DNA of 64,000 nucleotides from Ktedonobacter racemifer DSM 44963 (lineage in GTDB: Bacteria > Chloroflexota > Ktedonobacteria > Ktedonobacterales > Ktedonobacteraceae). Position 1 is the stretch's first letter. Each line of letters begins with the position of its first letter. Of this stretch, positions 9,797-19,300 are shown one piece after another. Location: positions 620,001 through 684,000 of the forward strand of contig NZ_ADVG01000005.1 in assembly GCF_000178855.1 (NCBI RefSeq), written 5' to 3'. Below the pieces are notes generated by a model that worked only from the letters and a program-made list of their open reading frames with translations, was not told where the DNA came from and did not search any database. The translations under genes and the position numbers were made by a program.

Positions 9797-10460
9797 CGAA
9801 GAGGCGGTGATTGCGAGCACCGTAGCCACTGTGCTTGAGACGCTGGCAACATGGACGTTGGATTTTGAGGTCATCGTGGTGAATGATGGGAGTCAGGACT
9901 CGACTTCCACCATTCTGGAGAGCGTCGCGGCAGCTCATCCGCGTTTAACGGTGCTGCATCATGTCGTGAATCAGGGGTACGGAGCGGCCCTGGTGAGGGG
10001 TTTCGAGGCGAGCACCAAAGATCTGATCTTTTTTATGGATGCGGATGGGCAATTTGATATCCGCGATCTGGAGCGTTTCTTCCCCTTGTTACAGGAGTAC
10101 GATGCCGTGCTAAGCTACCACTTCAAGCGCCAGGACAGCTGGATGCGTAAGCTCAATGTCTGGGGCTGGAGCATGCTGGTGCGCCTGGTTTTTGGCGTGT
10201 CTGTACGGGATATCGACTGCGCGTTTAAACTGTATCCTGGCACGTTCTTGCGGGAACTGCGCCTGGAGACGCGTGGGGCAATGATCAATACAGAAATCCT
10301 CTATAAATTCAAGCACGCTGGCTTGGCCTCTACCCAACTGGGTGTGCGCCACCTGCCGCGTAGAGGGGGCCAGGCCACGGGCGCGAAGCCAGCGGTGATC
10401 CTGCGTGCTCTGCGCGAACTCCTGGTCTGTGCCTGGAAGTGGTACGGTGCAAAGAGATGA
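9744..10460 (+). CDS. GT2 family glycosyltransferase (dolichyl-phosphate-mannose-synthase-like)
   Basis: Cytoplasmic GT-A glycosyltransferase, 238 aa, that would charge polyprenyl phosphate with a sugar from a nucleotide-sugar donor. It shows the family start VILPAYNEE, donor site VIVVNDGSQD, NQGYGAAL, metal-binding DADGQFD, and the late motif DIDCAFKL with the acceptor segment RGGQATGAKP. No C-terminal membrane helices are present, which fits pairing with the separate GtrA protein. A GTG start at 9744 behind AACGGAG is chosen; it overlaps gtrA by 53 bp. Last gene of the envelope cluster. Confidence 0.88.
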   Translation: MKENIATASISVILPAYNEEAVIASTVATVLETLATWTLDFEVIVVNDGSQDSTSTILESVAAAHPRLTVLHHVVNQGYGAALVRGFEASTKDLIFFMDADGQFDIRDLERFFPLLQEYDAVLSYHFKRQDSWMRKLNVWGWSMLVRLVFGVSVRDIDCAFKLYPGTFLRELRLETRGAMINTEILYKFKHAGLASTQLGVRHLPRRGGQATGAKPAVILRALRELLVCAWKWYGAKR

Positions 10461-11119
10461 GCCACGCAGGCAAAGCTCTTTTTCATCATAGTACCTATAA
10501 AATCTTCTTATGCACTTTTATATTACGAAAGACTTTATTGCAAAAATAAGAGCACACATCTTTTCGGGAAAATCTTTTCCGTCATTTTGGTTGTGGAAAA
10601 GAACGGGGAATGCAAAGAGAGTGATACCGTTATTTCAACTATCAAAAGCCAGAACATTTTTTAGTGCAAAATATTGATTTGTTCAATTTGCCTGGATGGG
10701 TTGTATGCAACATCCAGGAAGAAGAGATGCACCTCCTGATCGAAGCTGAGATCGAGGATGCATTTTTCGCGTGTCCATTGTGTGGGAGTGCCAGACCTCC
10801 CTATCGCTTTGGCTCTCGATCTCGCACGCTTTTCGATCTCCCCATCCGTATGAAGCCAGTGCAGATCCTCGCGCACCGTCGCCGCTACCGTTGCCGGGAG
10901 TGCTCTGGCACGTTTCTTGACCAACTTCCAGGCATTCACGCATCTCATGATGCAACCGAGCGGCTGATCCGGTATATCGAGGCCCATGCGCTCCAGCTCA
11001 CCGGCACCTTCACAAGCCTCGCAAAGACGCTGGGTATGAGCGAAAAAGTGGTACGCATGATCTTTCATGCTGAGGTTTCGCGCCTGGAGCAAGAGTATGT
11101 CATCCAAACTCCTCGATAT

Positions 11120-11521
11120 TTAGGCATCGACGAGATCTACGTCGAAGATCATATCTATTGCGTGCTGGCTGACATTGAACATCATTGCATCATTGACTTG
11201 CTTCCGAAACGCGACATGGATTCTGTGAAAAAGTGGCTGAGTCAGCTCCAGAACAAAGATCGAGTGGAATGCGTTACAGAAAACGAGCCAGAAAGCCCCC
11301 GTGATGTATCCGGGGGATGAATGGCTCTTCCTTGTTTGGGGTGGATTGGGTGGAGTTGGACAGTAGGACGGATCATACCACAACAGGAATGCATCCACGG
11401 CACGTCGTACCAATTCTGCGACAGGGACACCCTCTTTCTCAGCTTGCTCATGCAATTTTTGGTGTTGCTTTTCATTCAGGTAAATGTTTGTACGTCTCAC
11501 TCTTTCACCTCTTGCATACAT
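11120..11521 (-). CDS. Ribbon-helix-helix (CopG/Arc-like) small protein, divergent from tnpB
   Basis: Minus-strand frame whose conserved part lies inside the TnpB element (about 11500 down to 11365). It reads as a ribbon-helix-helix DNA-binding domain: strand RRTNIYLNE, then two helices ending in VRRAVDAFLLWY. The start is either ATG at 11521 or the in-frame GTG at about 11500. The frame has no stop before the element's left end and runs on into the ISL3 remnant to 11120, so the tail after about residue 55 is probably host-derived and meaningless. Its start codon overlaps a 22-bp perfect palindrome that also lies in the tnpB promoter, suggesting an autoregulatory repressor that also controls tnpB (inference). 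Confidence 0.65.
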   Translation of the reverse strand: MYARGERVRRTNIYLNEKQHQKLHEQAEKEGVPVAELVRRAVDAFLLWYDPSYCPTPPNPPQTRKSHSSPGYITGAFWLVFCNAFHSIFVLELTQPLFHRIHVAFRKQVNDAMMFNVSQHAIDMIFDVDLVDA

Positions 11522-11540
11522 CAAAATTTTGATGTATAAT
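11512..11540 (+). promoter_or_regulatory. Predicted sigma70-type promoter of tnpB
   Basis: TTGCAT (11512-11517) and TATAAT (11535-11540) are separated by exactly 17 bp, 37 bp before the tnpB ATG. A TATAAT on the opposite strand (about 11547-11542) could serve the divergent RHH gene, so the two promoters face away from one another across the palindrome. Confidence 0.6.
11516..11537. promoter_or_regulatory. 22-bp perfect palindromic operator in the tnpB/RHH intergenic region
   Basis: The half-site ATACATCAAAA is followed immediately by its exact reverse complement. It fills the spacer between the -35 and -10 of the tnpB promoter and covers the RHH start codon. This is the expected position for a repressor operator. 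Ribbon-helix-helix dimers bind such palindromes, so the adjacent RHH protein is the obvious ligand. Binding itself is inferred. Confidence 0.6.
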
Positions 11541-11576
11541 TATAGCATCACACAGAGGGAAGGAGCAAGGGGCGCA

Positions 11577-12704
11577 ATGCTCATCTACGAATATAAGATT
11601 GATGGCACCAAGGCACAATACGCCGCCATTGATGAAGCTCTTCGCAGTGTGCAGTTCATTCGCAATACGTGCCTCCGCTTGTGGATGGATGACCACGCCA
11701 CCAGGAATGACTTGCAACTGTATTGCGCCGTCCTTGCCAAAGAACACTCCTTTGTCTTTTCGCTCAATTCTCAGGCTCGTCAAGCCAGTGCGGATCGGGC
11801 GTGGTCTGCCATTGTACGCTTCTATGACAACTGCAAACAGAACAAACCCGGCAAGAAAGGCTATCCCAAATTTCAGCATGATAACCGCTCGGTGGAGTAT
11901 AAGGGGACAGGTTGGAAACTGGACCCTGATGGCAGGCACATCACCTTCACTGATGGGTGTGGTATTGGCAGAGTGCGTTTGATCGGGAGTCGTGATCTTG
12001 CGACCCGCCCCATACCTGCTCTCACGCGTGTTCGTCTCATCCGGCGTGCAGACGGGTACTATGCTCAGTTTTGTATCCAGGCACAGCGAAGGGTGGAACA
12101 TGTTCCCACTGGCAAACAGGTCGGAATTGACGTTGGCTTAAAAGCCTTCTCTACCGATTCTAAAGGGAACACCGTCGAGAATCCCCGCCACTATCGCAAA
12201 GCTGAAAAACGTCTCAAACGCTTGCAACGTCGCCTCTCACGCAAGCAAAAGAAGAGCAAAAACCGCAAAAAAGCCCGCCAAGCCGTGGCGTATGCCCATT
12301 TGAAGGTCCAAAGGCAGCGCGAAGATTTTGCCAGAAAGCAGGCAAACGCGCTCGTCACATCTCACGATTTGATTGCCTTTGAAGAGTTGCAGATTCGCAA
12401 CATGGTCAAAAACAGACACCTTGCCAAGAGCATCCACGATGCTGGATGGGGGCAATTTCTGCTTTGGGTCAAGTATTATGCAGCGATACATACAATCCCT
12501 GTCATAGCAGTATTCCCCCACTACACCAGTCAAGAGTGTAGTGCGTGTGGAACGCTCGTGAAGAAGACATTGAGTGTGCGCATGCATGTGTGTACGGGGT
12601 GTGGTGTGGTCTTAGACAGAGATCATAACGCCGCATTAAACATTTTGCAAAAAGCTCTCAGTACCGTAGGGCATACGGGAACTGATGCACCTCTGAGTGC
12701 ATGA
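11577..12704 (+). CDS. tnpB: TnpB RNA-guided nuclease
   Basis: Transposon-encoded RNA-guided DNA endonuclease, 375 aa, an ancestor-type relative of Cas12. The RuvC triad is intact: Asp in GIDVGLKAF (about aa 184), Glu in AFEELQ (about aa 268) and Asp in LDRDHNAALN (about aa 345). The zinc finger CSACG..CTGCG is complete, and a long basic bridge-like helix (RLQRRLSRKQKKSKNRKK) follows the first RuvC motif. Length is within the normal range. The ATG at 11577 follows AAGGAG. The gene sits in the element's usual position with its 3' end about 100 bp from the right end, where the guide RNA scaffold is encoded. Nothing suggests inactivation. Confidence 0.93.
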   Translation: MLIYEYKIDGTKAQYAAIDEALRSVQFIRNTCLRLWMDDHATRNDLQLYCAVLAKEHSFVFSLNSQARQASADRAWSAIVRFYDNCKQNKPGKKGYPKFQHDNRSVEYKGTGWKLDPDGRHITFTDGCGIGRVRLIGSRDLATRPIPALTRVRLIRRADGYYAQFCIQAQRRVEHVPTGKQVGIDVGLKAFSTDSKGNTVENPRHYRKAEKRLKRLQRRLSRKQKKSKNRKKARQAVAYAHLKVQRQREDFARKQANALVTSHDLIAFEELQIRNMVKNRHLAKSIHDAGWGQFLLWVKYYAAIHTIPVIAVFPHYTSQECSACGTLVKKTLSVRMHVCTGCGVVLDRDHNAALNILQKALSTVGHTGTDAPLSA

Positions 12705-12808
12705 AACGCTTCTGGACAGGAAGACCTCTACACTGTCTCAGCGATGGGATGGTGCAAGTCACCTGGATGAAGGAAGAATCCCCCGTGATTTATCCGGGGG
12801 AGTGTCAA
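12705..12808 (+). ncRNA. Predicted TnpB right-end RNA (reRNA/omegaRNA) scaffold
   Basis: The region from the tnpB stop to the right end carries the terminal hairpin (12780-12800) and ends at TCAA (12808). In this family the guide RNA overlaps the tnpB 3' end and finishes at the right end, so the scaffold probably begins inside the last part of tnpB. The guide would be the flanking bases starting at 12809 (GAACGCTATCGAACC and onward), which belong to the ISL3 remnant. The 5' limit is not determinable from sequence alone. Confidence 0.55.
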
Positions 12809-13300
12809 GAACGCTATCGAACCTGGCAACAGCAGATTCCGCCCACGTTGGTTGAGGCGTTCCACCCACTTCAGCAAACCGTAGCCGCATGGGGGAAAGA
12901 GATTTTCGCGTTCTTTGAGACAGAGGAGCCACTGACGAACGCATACACGGAAAGAGCAAATCTCAGCATTCGAGAAGCAACAAGGATTTGTTACGGCCTG
13001 GACTACCGAACCTTGCGCACCAAACTGTTATTTTGTCCCTCGAACGCAGCCGCTCGCTGCTCAGCATCGCCCCGCTTTCAACCGCAAGAGGCTGCTATTC
13101 TCTGAGCGGACTCCATGAGCATTTCAACCGTCAGCGTGGTTGTCGAGCGGATTGTCTTGAGGGGCTTTCAACCGGTTGCGCCGCAGAACCCTCTTTTGCA
13201 AATGTTTCCATTCCGCCGCTATTGGCCTATTGGAGCGTACAAACGACTATATGAATTTCAATTCTATAGTTTCACCGAACACGCCGCAGGATGCCCCTTT

Positions 13301-13835
13301 TCAGGCATGGGGAGGAATGCGGTATTCCTTTGTAGGCATTGATAGAGGGCAAATTTCTCCCGAAAGACAGTCGCGAATGACCCAGTGGACTTCATGTCCA
13401 ACATCCGGTCGGAGCCCATCAATGGCAAGAATGACACTCCCCTGGCTCGTGAGAAGCTCTTCCATTCTCTGTTGCTTAGTTGGGTGCAGTGTCACCAATT
13501 CCTCGTAGCGATGCACCAGAAGCGTGACAGTACGACCAGCAATCTGGACATGGCGAGATTGTAAACATTGATGGATCTCCAGCACGCTGCGATGCTCGGC
13601 AAAACGCCACGTTCCGATTAAGGCGATCAGATCTAACCCAAACTCGCCATGAGGCAGCGCCCAAGCTCCTTCGATAGCCGAGGTGAGAGTATTGGCACAG
13701 GGGATTGTAACAGCGACGCACGACCAGGGTAATCTCATAGAGGTCATCGAGCCTCATGATCTTACGGCTATAGTGATAAGCTACCCACAACCATTGCCCA
13801 CAACCAGGGCACTGTTCGGGTTGAGGCATGAGCGT
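13301..13835 (-). pseudogene. Transposase remnant (N-terminal part, frameshifted)
   Basis: Minus-strand fragments of a transposase type with an N-terminal Zn-binding motif (CPGCG, then RRCYNPLC), followed after a frameshift near 13670-13690 by a helix-turn-helix-like region (RSVLEIHQCL) and a DDE-like start (VILAIDGLRPDVG). The sequence stops abruptly after CLSGEI, so at least half of the expected protein is missing, cut at the ISL3 side. The upstream part is read in the same frame as the MFS gene and forms its C-terminal tail. The family was not named with certainty. Confidence 0.6.
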
Positions 13836-15449
13836 GCATTGATAGGAAGCAGCAGGTCGGAGTTCTCGTCGGGCCAGGATGTTCCTCTTTGAAGACTCTT
13901 CACGTTGTCCCTTTGAGACAACACCTGCTGCCAAGCTAGGCTTGCCGCTCTTAGATGTATCTTGCACTGTACTCCTCACATGACCAGTTGCCAATGCCCC
14001 TTTTCCCGTTTTATTGCGACAAAGCAGAGCACTGAGGAAAAATGTGATGACCGCCATAACAACCAGAGCAGAAAGCGATGCGACAAAAGCTTGACCATAA
14101 TACTGTGGCAGGAGTCCTGGCTTCATTGGCATCTGCACCTGTGATCCTAACAGGCCAAAGAATATCAGACTGATAAACGCTACACCCAATACATTTGAAA
14201 TTTGTGTCACCGTCGAAAGCACACCTGATGCAGCGCCTGTATAGCGAGAAGGGATAGTAGACAGAGCTGCATTCACAAGTGGAGGCCCGATCAGTCCTTG
14301 ACCAAGTCCCACACAGAGAAGGACCGGGAACAAAGGAAAACCATTGTGTAATGTAGTCCCTATATGTTGTACGACGAAAATCGTTCCCACATCTCCCAGG
14401 ATCAAGAGGGCAGCACCACTACATAACACCCTCAGCCCGAAACGCGTGACAAAGCGTGGCATCAACAATGAACTGATGAAAGAACCCAGGCCAAGAGGGA
14501 GAAACGTAAGCCCCGAACTGAGAGGGGAAAAGCCGTGACCAACCTGTAAAAAAAGGACCAATGTAAAGAAGAGAGCCGCATTTTCTCCATAGTATGCCAG
14601 CGCAATGATGATCCCCAGCGTAAACCGCCGCTCTCGAAAGAGACTCAACGGCAAGAGTGGAGAAGTGGATGTACGAGTAACATGACGTTCATATAAAAGA
14701 AACGTGATAAAAAATGGTATTGAGAGCAAGAGACACAAAATGATCCATAATGGCCATCCAGTATCGCGCCCTTCCGTAAGAGGATAAACGAACAAAGCCA
14801 GTGTGAGAGCAATCAATCCAACCCCGATAAGATCCAGTTTTCGATTCTCGCGCGTTGTCGATTCCTCAATAACGAAAAAACCAATGATGAGTGCAATGAT
14901 ACCAACTGGAACATTCACGAGAAAAACGTTACGCCAGCCAAGGCCAAAGAGATTGCCTGTAATCAATATTCCTCCCACGACCTGTCCCAGGATTGAGGCA
15001 ATACCGATCACTGCACCATAAATCCCAAAGGCTTTTGCCCGCTCATCGCCGTGAAAGCTTACCTGGATAATGGATAAAACCTGGGGAAGCATCAGGGATG
15101 CCGTTAGCCCCTGTATCACACGTGACGCTATCAGGATAGAGGGTTCAGGTGCCAGACCACAAAGCAGAGAGGTACAGGTAAAACCAAGCATCCCAAACTG
15201 GAACAATCGCTTGCGACCAAAGATGTCACCGAGCCGCCCTCCTGTTATGAGGCCAACGGCATAAGCAAGTGTGTAACCGGCTAGCACCAGTTGGACCTGG
15301 GCAAAACTGGTATGGAGTTCCTGTTGAATGGGGGGGAGAGCAACATTGACAATAAATGCATCTAAAACTGCCATAAAAGTCCCAGTCAATACAACCAACA
15401 AAGCTTTCCAGCGCCGGGAATCAACGGAGGCGCGTGCTAGAGTCTGCAT
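13476..15449 (-). CDS. DHA2-family (EmrB/QacA-like) MFS drug exporter, C-terminally fused to transposase debris
   Basis: Proton-driven multidrug exporter with 14 predicted membrane helices in aa 1-485. Signatures include LDAFIVNVALPPIQ in helix 1, the motif A loop GRLGDIFGRKR, and NVPVGIIALIIGF. The ATG at 15449 follows AGAAGGAC on the minus strand. The native protein should end near aa 490-530, but the frame continues into a Ser/Lys-rich linker and then into transposase sequence (from about aa 539, CPGCGQWLW), ending at aa 657 in an out-of-frame part of that remnant. The original stop codon appears lost. The exporter core looks intact; whether the tail is tolerated is unknown. Confidence 0.85.
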   Translation of the reverse strand: MQTLARASVDSRRWKALLVVLTGTFMAVLDAFIVNVALPPIQQELHTSFAQVQLVLAGYTLAYAVGLITGGRLGDIFGRKRLFQFGMLGFTCTSLLCGLAPEPSILIASRVIQGLTASLMLPQVLSIIQVSFHGDERAKAFGIYGAVIGIASILGQVVGGILITGNLFGLGWRNVFLVNVPVGIIALIIGFFVIEESTTRENRKLDLIGVGLIALTLALFVYPLTEGRDTGWPLWIILCLLLSIPFFITFLLYERHVTRTSTSPLLPLSLFRERRFTLGIIIALAYYGENAALFFTLVLFLQVGHGFSPLSSGLTFLPLGLGSFISSLLMPRFVTRFGLRVLCSGAALLILGDVGTIFVVQHIGTTLHNGFPLFPVLLCVGLGQGLIGPPLVNAALSTIPSRYTGAASGVLSTVTQISNVLGVAFISLIFFGLLGSQVQMPMKPGLLPQYYGQAFVASLSALVVMAVITFFLSALLCRNKTGKGALATGHVRSTVQDTSKSGKPSLAAGVVSKGQREESSKRNILARRELRPAASYQCTLMPQPEQCPGCGQWLWVAYHYSRKIMRLDDLYEITLVVRRCYNPLCQYSHLGYRRSLGAASWRVWVRSDRLNRNVAFCRASQRAGDPSMFTISPCPDCWSYCHASGASLRGIGDTAPN

Positions 15450-15539
15450 AATGTCCTTCTCTAAAATGGCAATGTGCCATCTCTCGTCTCGTTTCGTCTC
15501 TTCATCGTAAAGGTTAATGGCATATGGACATACGGGCAG

Positions 15540-15567
15540 CTATAACGAATGCTTAACAGCGTTGTAA
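15540..15567 (-). promoter_or_regulatory. Possible promoter of the MFS gene
   Basis: On the minus strand TTACAA (15567-15562) and TTATAG (15545-15540) are 16 bp apart, about 90 bp upstream of the MFS start. The match to the consensus is moderate. Confidence 0.3.
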
Positions 15568-16337
15568 GACTACTCGTACTATCGATCTCCTTGTCTCGCC
15601 TTATAGTATAGGAGCAAAAATATCAATTGTGGCTACAAAGACAAGAATTCTCGCTCAAATCTTCCTCAAAAAGTCTCTATCCTAGAGTACAGCTTCAGTG
15701 CCCGTCTCGATCGTTACGGGTCTTTTTCACCGGCAACGGCTCATTCACCGGTACGACATTGGAAATAATTTACTTACCCAAGCGCATATCGGCCTCAACA
15801 ATACCAAAGCTATGGCTAGCCACATTTACTACCTGCAGTTCAGCAGCCTTTGCTACCACAGCGTTATCACTGTATTTCTCGCGTGGAGGAATAAAGAAAT
15901 TTTTAAACTAACTGGGATAGTTCTATATCAGCAGTCATCTTCTCTTAGACGAGAGATCCTACCACAAGCCTAATGGTCGCTTGCCATCGTAACGGACAGA
16001 GTGCATTCTACTCAAAGCAGTCATGGTTGAGATTAACAAGCCCCATTTACGGCAAAGGCACTCTGGTTAACCCCATCGAGACATAAGTTTTTTTCTCTCC
16101 CTTCTCTCTGACAATCAGCACATGAGCCGCCATATATCCTATGCAATAACAAACAAAATAGCAGTTTATAAGTATTACTACTCAAGCTTCTATTTACGAC
16201 CTTCCTTAAACTCTGCTATACTCAGCGATACATAACCTTTGCGTTTATTACTATTTCTACTAACTATCAAAAAACATTATTTACCTTCTTCGCCTCCTAT
16301 CACATTCCTAATCAAGAGAGAGAAGGAAAGGACACCC
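15568..16337. other. AT-rich intergenic region between the MFS gene and the helicase
   Basis: About 770 bp without a supportable gene. Short frames in it have no recognisable protein features. It contains a candidate promoter for the downstream helicase and otherwise looks like decayed sequence at the boundary between the insertion-sequence debris and the defence island. Confidence 0.4.
16193..16222 (+). promoter_or_regulatory. Possible promoter of the helicase-nuclease gene
   Basis: TTTACG (16193-16198) and TATACT (16217-16222) are separated by 18 bp, about 115 bp upstream of the chosen GTG start. The -10 is good and the -35 moderate. Confidence 0.35.
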
Positions 16338-19300
16338 GTGCTACTACAAACTGATATGGCCGCGCAGGAAGCGCGCTCCAAACTCTTCCAAATCTTCCGT
16401 TATGCGCAAGCATTTAATCATCTACAAAATCCAGTACAGCAAGATGTTGAGAAACAATCATGGTTGCTCTGGCTCAATAGCCTCCCAGTTCACCCCGCTA
16501 TTCGTCTTGGGCTTGGCAGCTACAGTGGAGAGGAAAATACTTCTTCTATTTCAATACACCAGCAAACAAGGCTCAACGACAACCGAAAATCAGCAGAGTT
16601 TGACGGCGATGATTTTATCCTAAAGGTCAAACGACCAACACTCACTGATCCTCCCACCCCACCCAGAGAGATACTTCCCTGGTTAGAAAATGGTTGGCAG
16701 AACGTCGACGGCCAGATACGGCTGAACCAAACAGTCACCCCTAAATTTAGCGATAACTCCAAAAGAGAGCAGTTGTTAAAACAATGGCAGATTAATCGTG
16801 AGCAATGGGTCAAAAAAGAGCTGCCCGCTCGCAAGGCAATGGAAATCTTTGGCCAACTCTATGCACTACGCGCCCAACTGGAGCGAGAAGCAGAACGTGT
16901 AGAGCTTATCCTGGGTGATGGCATTCTCGACTGGGATCCAGCCAGATCCCAGAACGGCGTCTACCATCCTATTTTGCTGATCCGCCTGCAGCTCTCTTTC
17001 AACGATCAGATTCCGGAGTTTACTCTCAGCGCGACAGAGCATGCGCCCGAGTTCTACACGTCCATGTTGCAGACACTGCCCGAAGTCAATACCACAGCAA
17101 TTGGTCAGGCGCGTCGGGAGTTTGAACAAAATACGGTCCACCCTCTCGGAGGTGAGGATACCGCTCAATTCCTGAAGCGTTTCATCAATCAACTCTCACC
17201 GCGCGGCGAGCTTCTCTCGCACCCTACGCCACGCGCTCATCGGCAATATCCATCTATTTCGCGCAGTCCCGTCATCTTCTTACGCAGCCGCGCGCTCGGT
17301 TACAATACCGCGTTTGAAGCCATTCTCGAGCACATTCCTCACCAGAGCGATCTCCCCTACTCCCTCCTGAGCCTGACAGGCATCAACGCAGTGACCAATG
17401 GGCAACACACACAAAGTTCGCCCGACACGCTCCTGTCCTCGCCCAATGGAGAAGACGAGCGCATTCTCTTCAGCAAACCAGCGAACACGGAACAGCTTGA
17501 AATAGCCCGTCGCCTCGACCACTACGGTGCCGTCCTGGTCCAGGGTCCTCCCGGAACGGGAAAAACACATACCATCGCGAACCTGCTTGGACATCTCCTC
17601 GCCCAGGGCAAAAGCGTGCTCGTCACCAGCCATACATCGAAAGCGCTCAAAGTACTCCGCGAAAAAGTAGTCGAGCCACTCCAGCCACTCTGCGTCAGTA
17701 TTCTGGAAGACGACAGCCGCAAGCAGATGGAGTGGGCCATCGACACGATCACGGAACGCCTCTCTTCTATCAACGTACACGCACTCGAGCAAGAAGCCCG
17801 GCGGCTCACGCAGCAGCGCATTGACTTGATCGAGGAACTGCGCAAAACGCGTGGGCAACTCATGGAGGCACGTCAGAGCGAATATCGAGAAATTGTGCTC
17901 GACGGGCGAACATATGCCCCTTCAGACGCTGCGCGCTATGTGGCCGCCAACAGCGCAACCCACAGCTGGATCCCAACTCCCATTACGCCCGATACCCCTC
18001 TCCTGCTCACGACAGAAGAGTTGAGCGCGCTCTATCGCACCAATGTAACCGTCACCTCTCAGGACGAGCGCGAGATGGCGGTTGGTCTACCCAACCCACA
18101 GAGCCTTGCTTCTCCCGTGGACTTCGACCAGTGGGTACAGGAGCACGAGCGCCTCGCCAAGAAACCGCTGGATTTCCGCCGTGATGTCTGGATAGCGGTA
18201 CCGAACAGCCCATCTATAGAGGGCTTCCAGCAGCTCCAACATCGCCTGGTCCAGGCCCTGGAACCCCTCAAAGCCTCGAATCAGGAGCAGCGCTGGCGCC
18301 TGGCGGCTATCGCAGCGGGGCGCGCAGGTGGTCCCAACCGTCAAATATGGGATGATCTCATCGCGAAAATCGAGCAGGTCGAGAGCTTGGCTCTGCAGGC
18401 CCAGCCACTGCTCCTCGAGTACGACCCCTCTGTGCAAGAGGACGCTTGCTCCCTGCAAACGGAGCGCACCCTCGAGGACATCCTGAAGCATGTCGAGCAT
18501 AGTGGGCGCCTCAAAGGGATGACCCTCCTTCTCCACCGTGATTGGAAGGCAGTGATCGAACAGGTACAGGTCAAAGGGCAGCGCCCGGAGACGAAAGAGC
18601 ACGTCCTCACACTGCTCCAGTTTGTGCGCCTGGTGAATGCCCGCAGGGATCTAGCAGGGCGCTGGCAGCGACAGATGTCGGTCCTTGGAGCCGCGGACGC
18701 GGCCGCATTGGGGAAAGAACCGGAGCGGGTATGCAGACAGTACATCTATCAATTACAGCAATGCCTCTCCTGGTTCGATGCCACCTGGTCACCGCTCGAA
18801 CAAGAACTCAAGCGCTATGGCCTCCAGTGGGAGACGATCCTGGCCGAAATGCCGGTAAACCTGTCCGAGCACGGAGAGCTCTTGCGCATCTTTGACGCCA
18901 TCCGGGAAAAGCTGCCGCCGATCCTGGCAGCGGAGGTGAACCGTCGCCTCTACCAGGCAAACGAGGCCCGCTTTATGGGCCTGCTCCGCGCGCTTGATCA
19001 GAGCAGCCAGTCCCAAACGCACGCGGAGGTCGTGCAGCGGCTGCGCAGCGCCATTAACGGCTATATGACAAACGCCTATCGCGAGGCCTACGAGCGCCTC
19101 GTCGAGCTCCATGAGCGACAAAGCGAGTTGCATATCCGCCACAGCCTTCTGGAGAAACTGGGGAAATGCGCGCCTGGCTGGGCCGCCGCCATTCGCCAGC
19201 GGGACGGCATCCATGGACAGCGAGCACTTCCGACAGATCCACAAGAGGCCTGGCATTGGAGGCAATTGCAGGACGCCCTTGAGCGTCGCTCAAAGGCCTC

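Larger units (their letters stand above)
11278..12808 (+). mobile_element. IS200/IS605-type TnpB-only element (IS1341-like)
   Basis: A 1531-bp element inserted in the ISL3 transposase. The left flank ends in TTAC (11274-11277) and the right end closes with TCAA (12805-12808), the same left and right cleavage tetranucleotides known for IS608. Both ends carry subterminal hairpins with the same arms: CCCCC/GGGGG at 11296-11316 (with outer arms GAGCCA/TGGCTC at 11285-11327) and CCCCC/GGGGG at 12780-12800. No target duplication is visible, as expected for single-strand HUH transposition. It encodes TnpB and a divergent small RHH protein but no TnpA, so it would need a Y1 transposase in trans. Confidence 0.85.
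10664..13105 (+). pseudogene. ISL3-family transposase, broken by insertion and internal deletion
   Basis: Two pieces of one transposase flank a TnpB element. The 5' piece (10664-11277, GTG start) encodes the Zn-finger (CPLCG, CRRYRCREC), a helix-turn-helix and the first DDE Asp region (LGIDEIYVED). The 3' piece (12809-13105) encodes the family C-terminus, with IPPTLVEAF, a Trp-containing helix and TNAYTERAN. Rejoining at the insertion point is out of frame, and roughly 100-150 residues of the DDE core expected in this family are missing, so a deletion accompanied or preceded the TnpB insertion. The gene is inactive. ISL3 terminal repeats were not identified with confidence. Confidence 0.8.

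Noticed and set aside
15627..15973. Short frames between the MFS gene and the large helicase, and a minus-strand stretch reading roughly VNVASHSFGIVEADMRLG
   Set aside because: No ribosome site, internal stops on the minus strand, and no family recognised; at most a decayed fragment.
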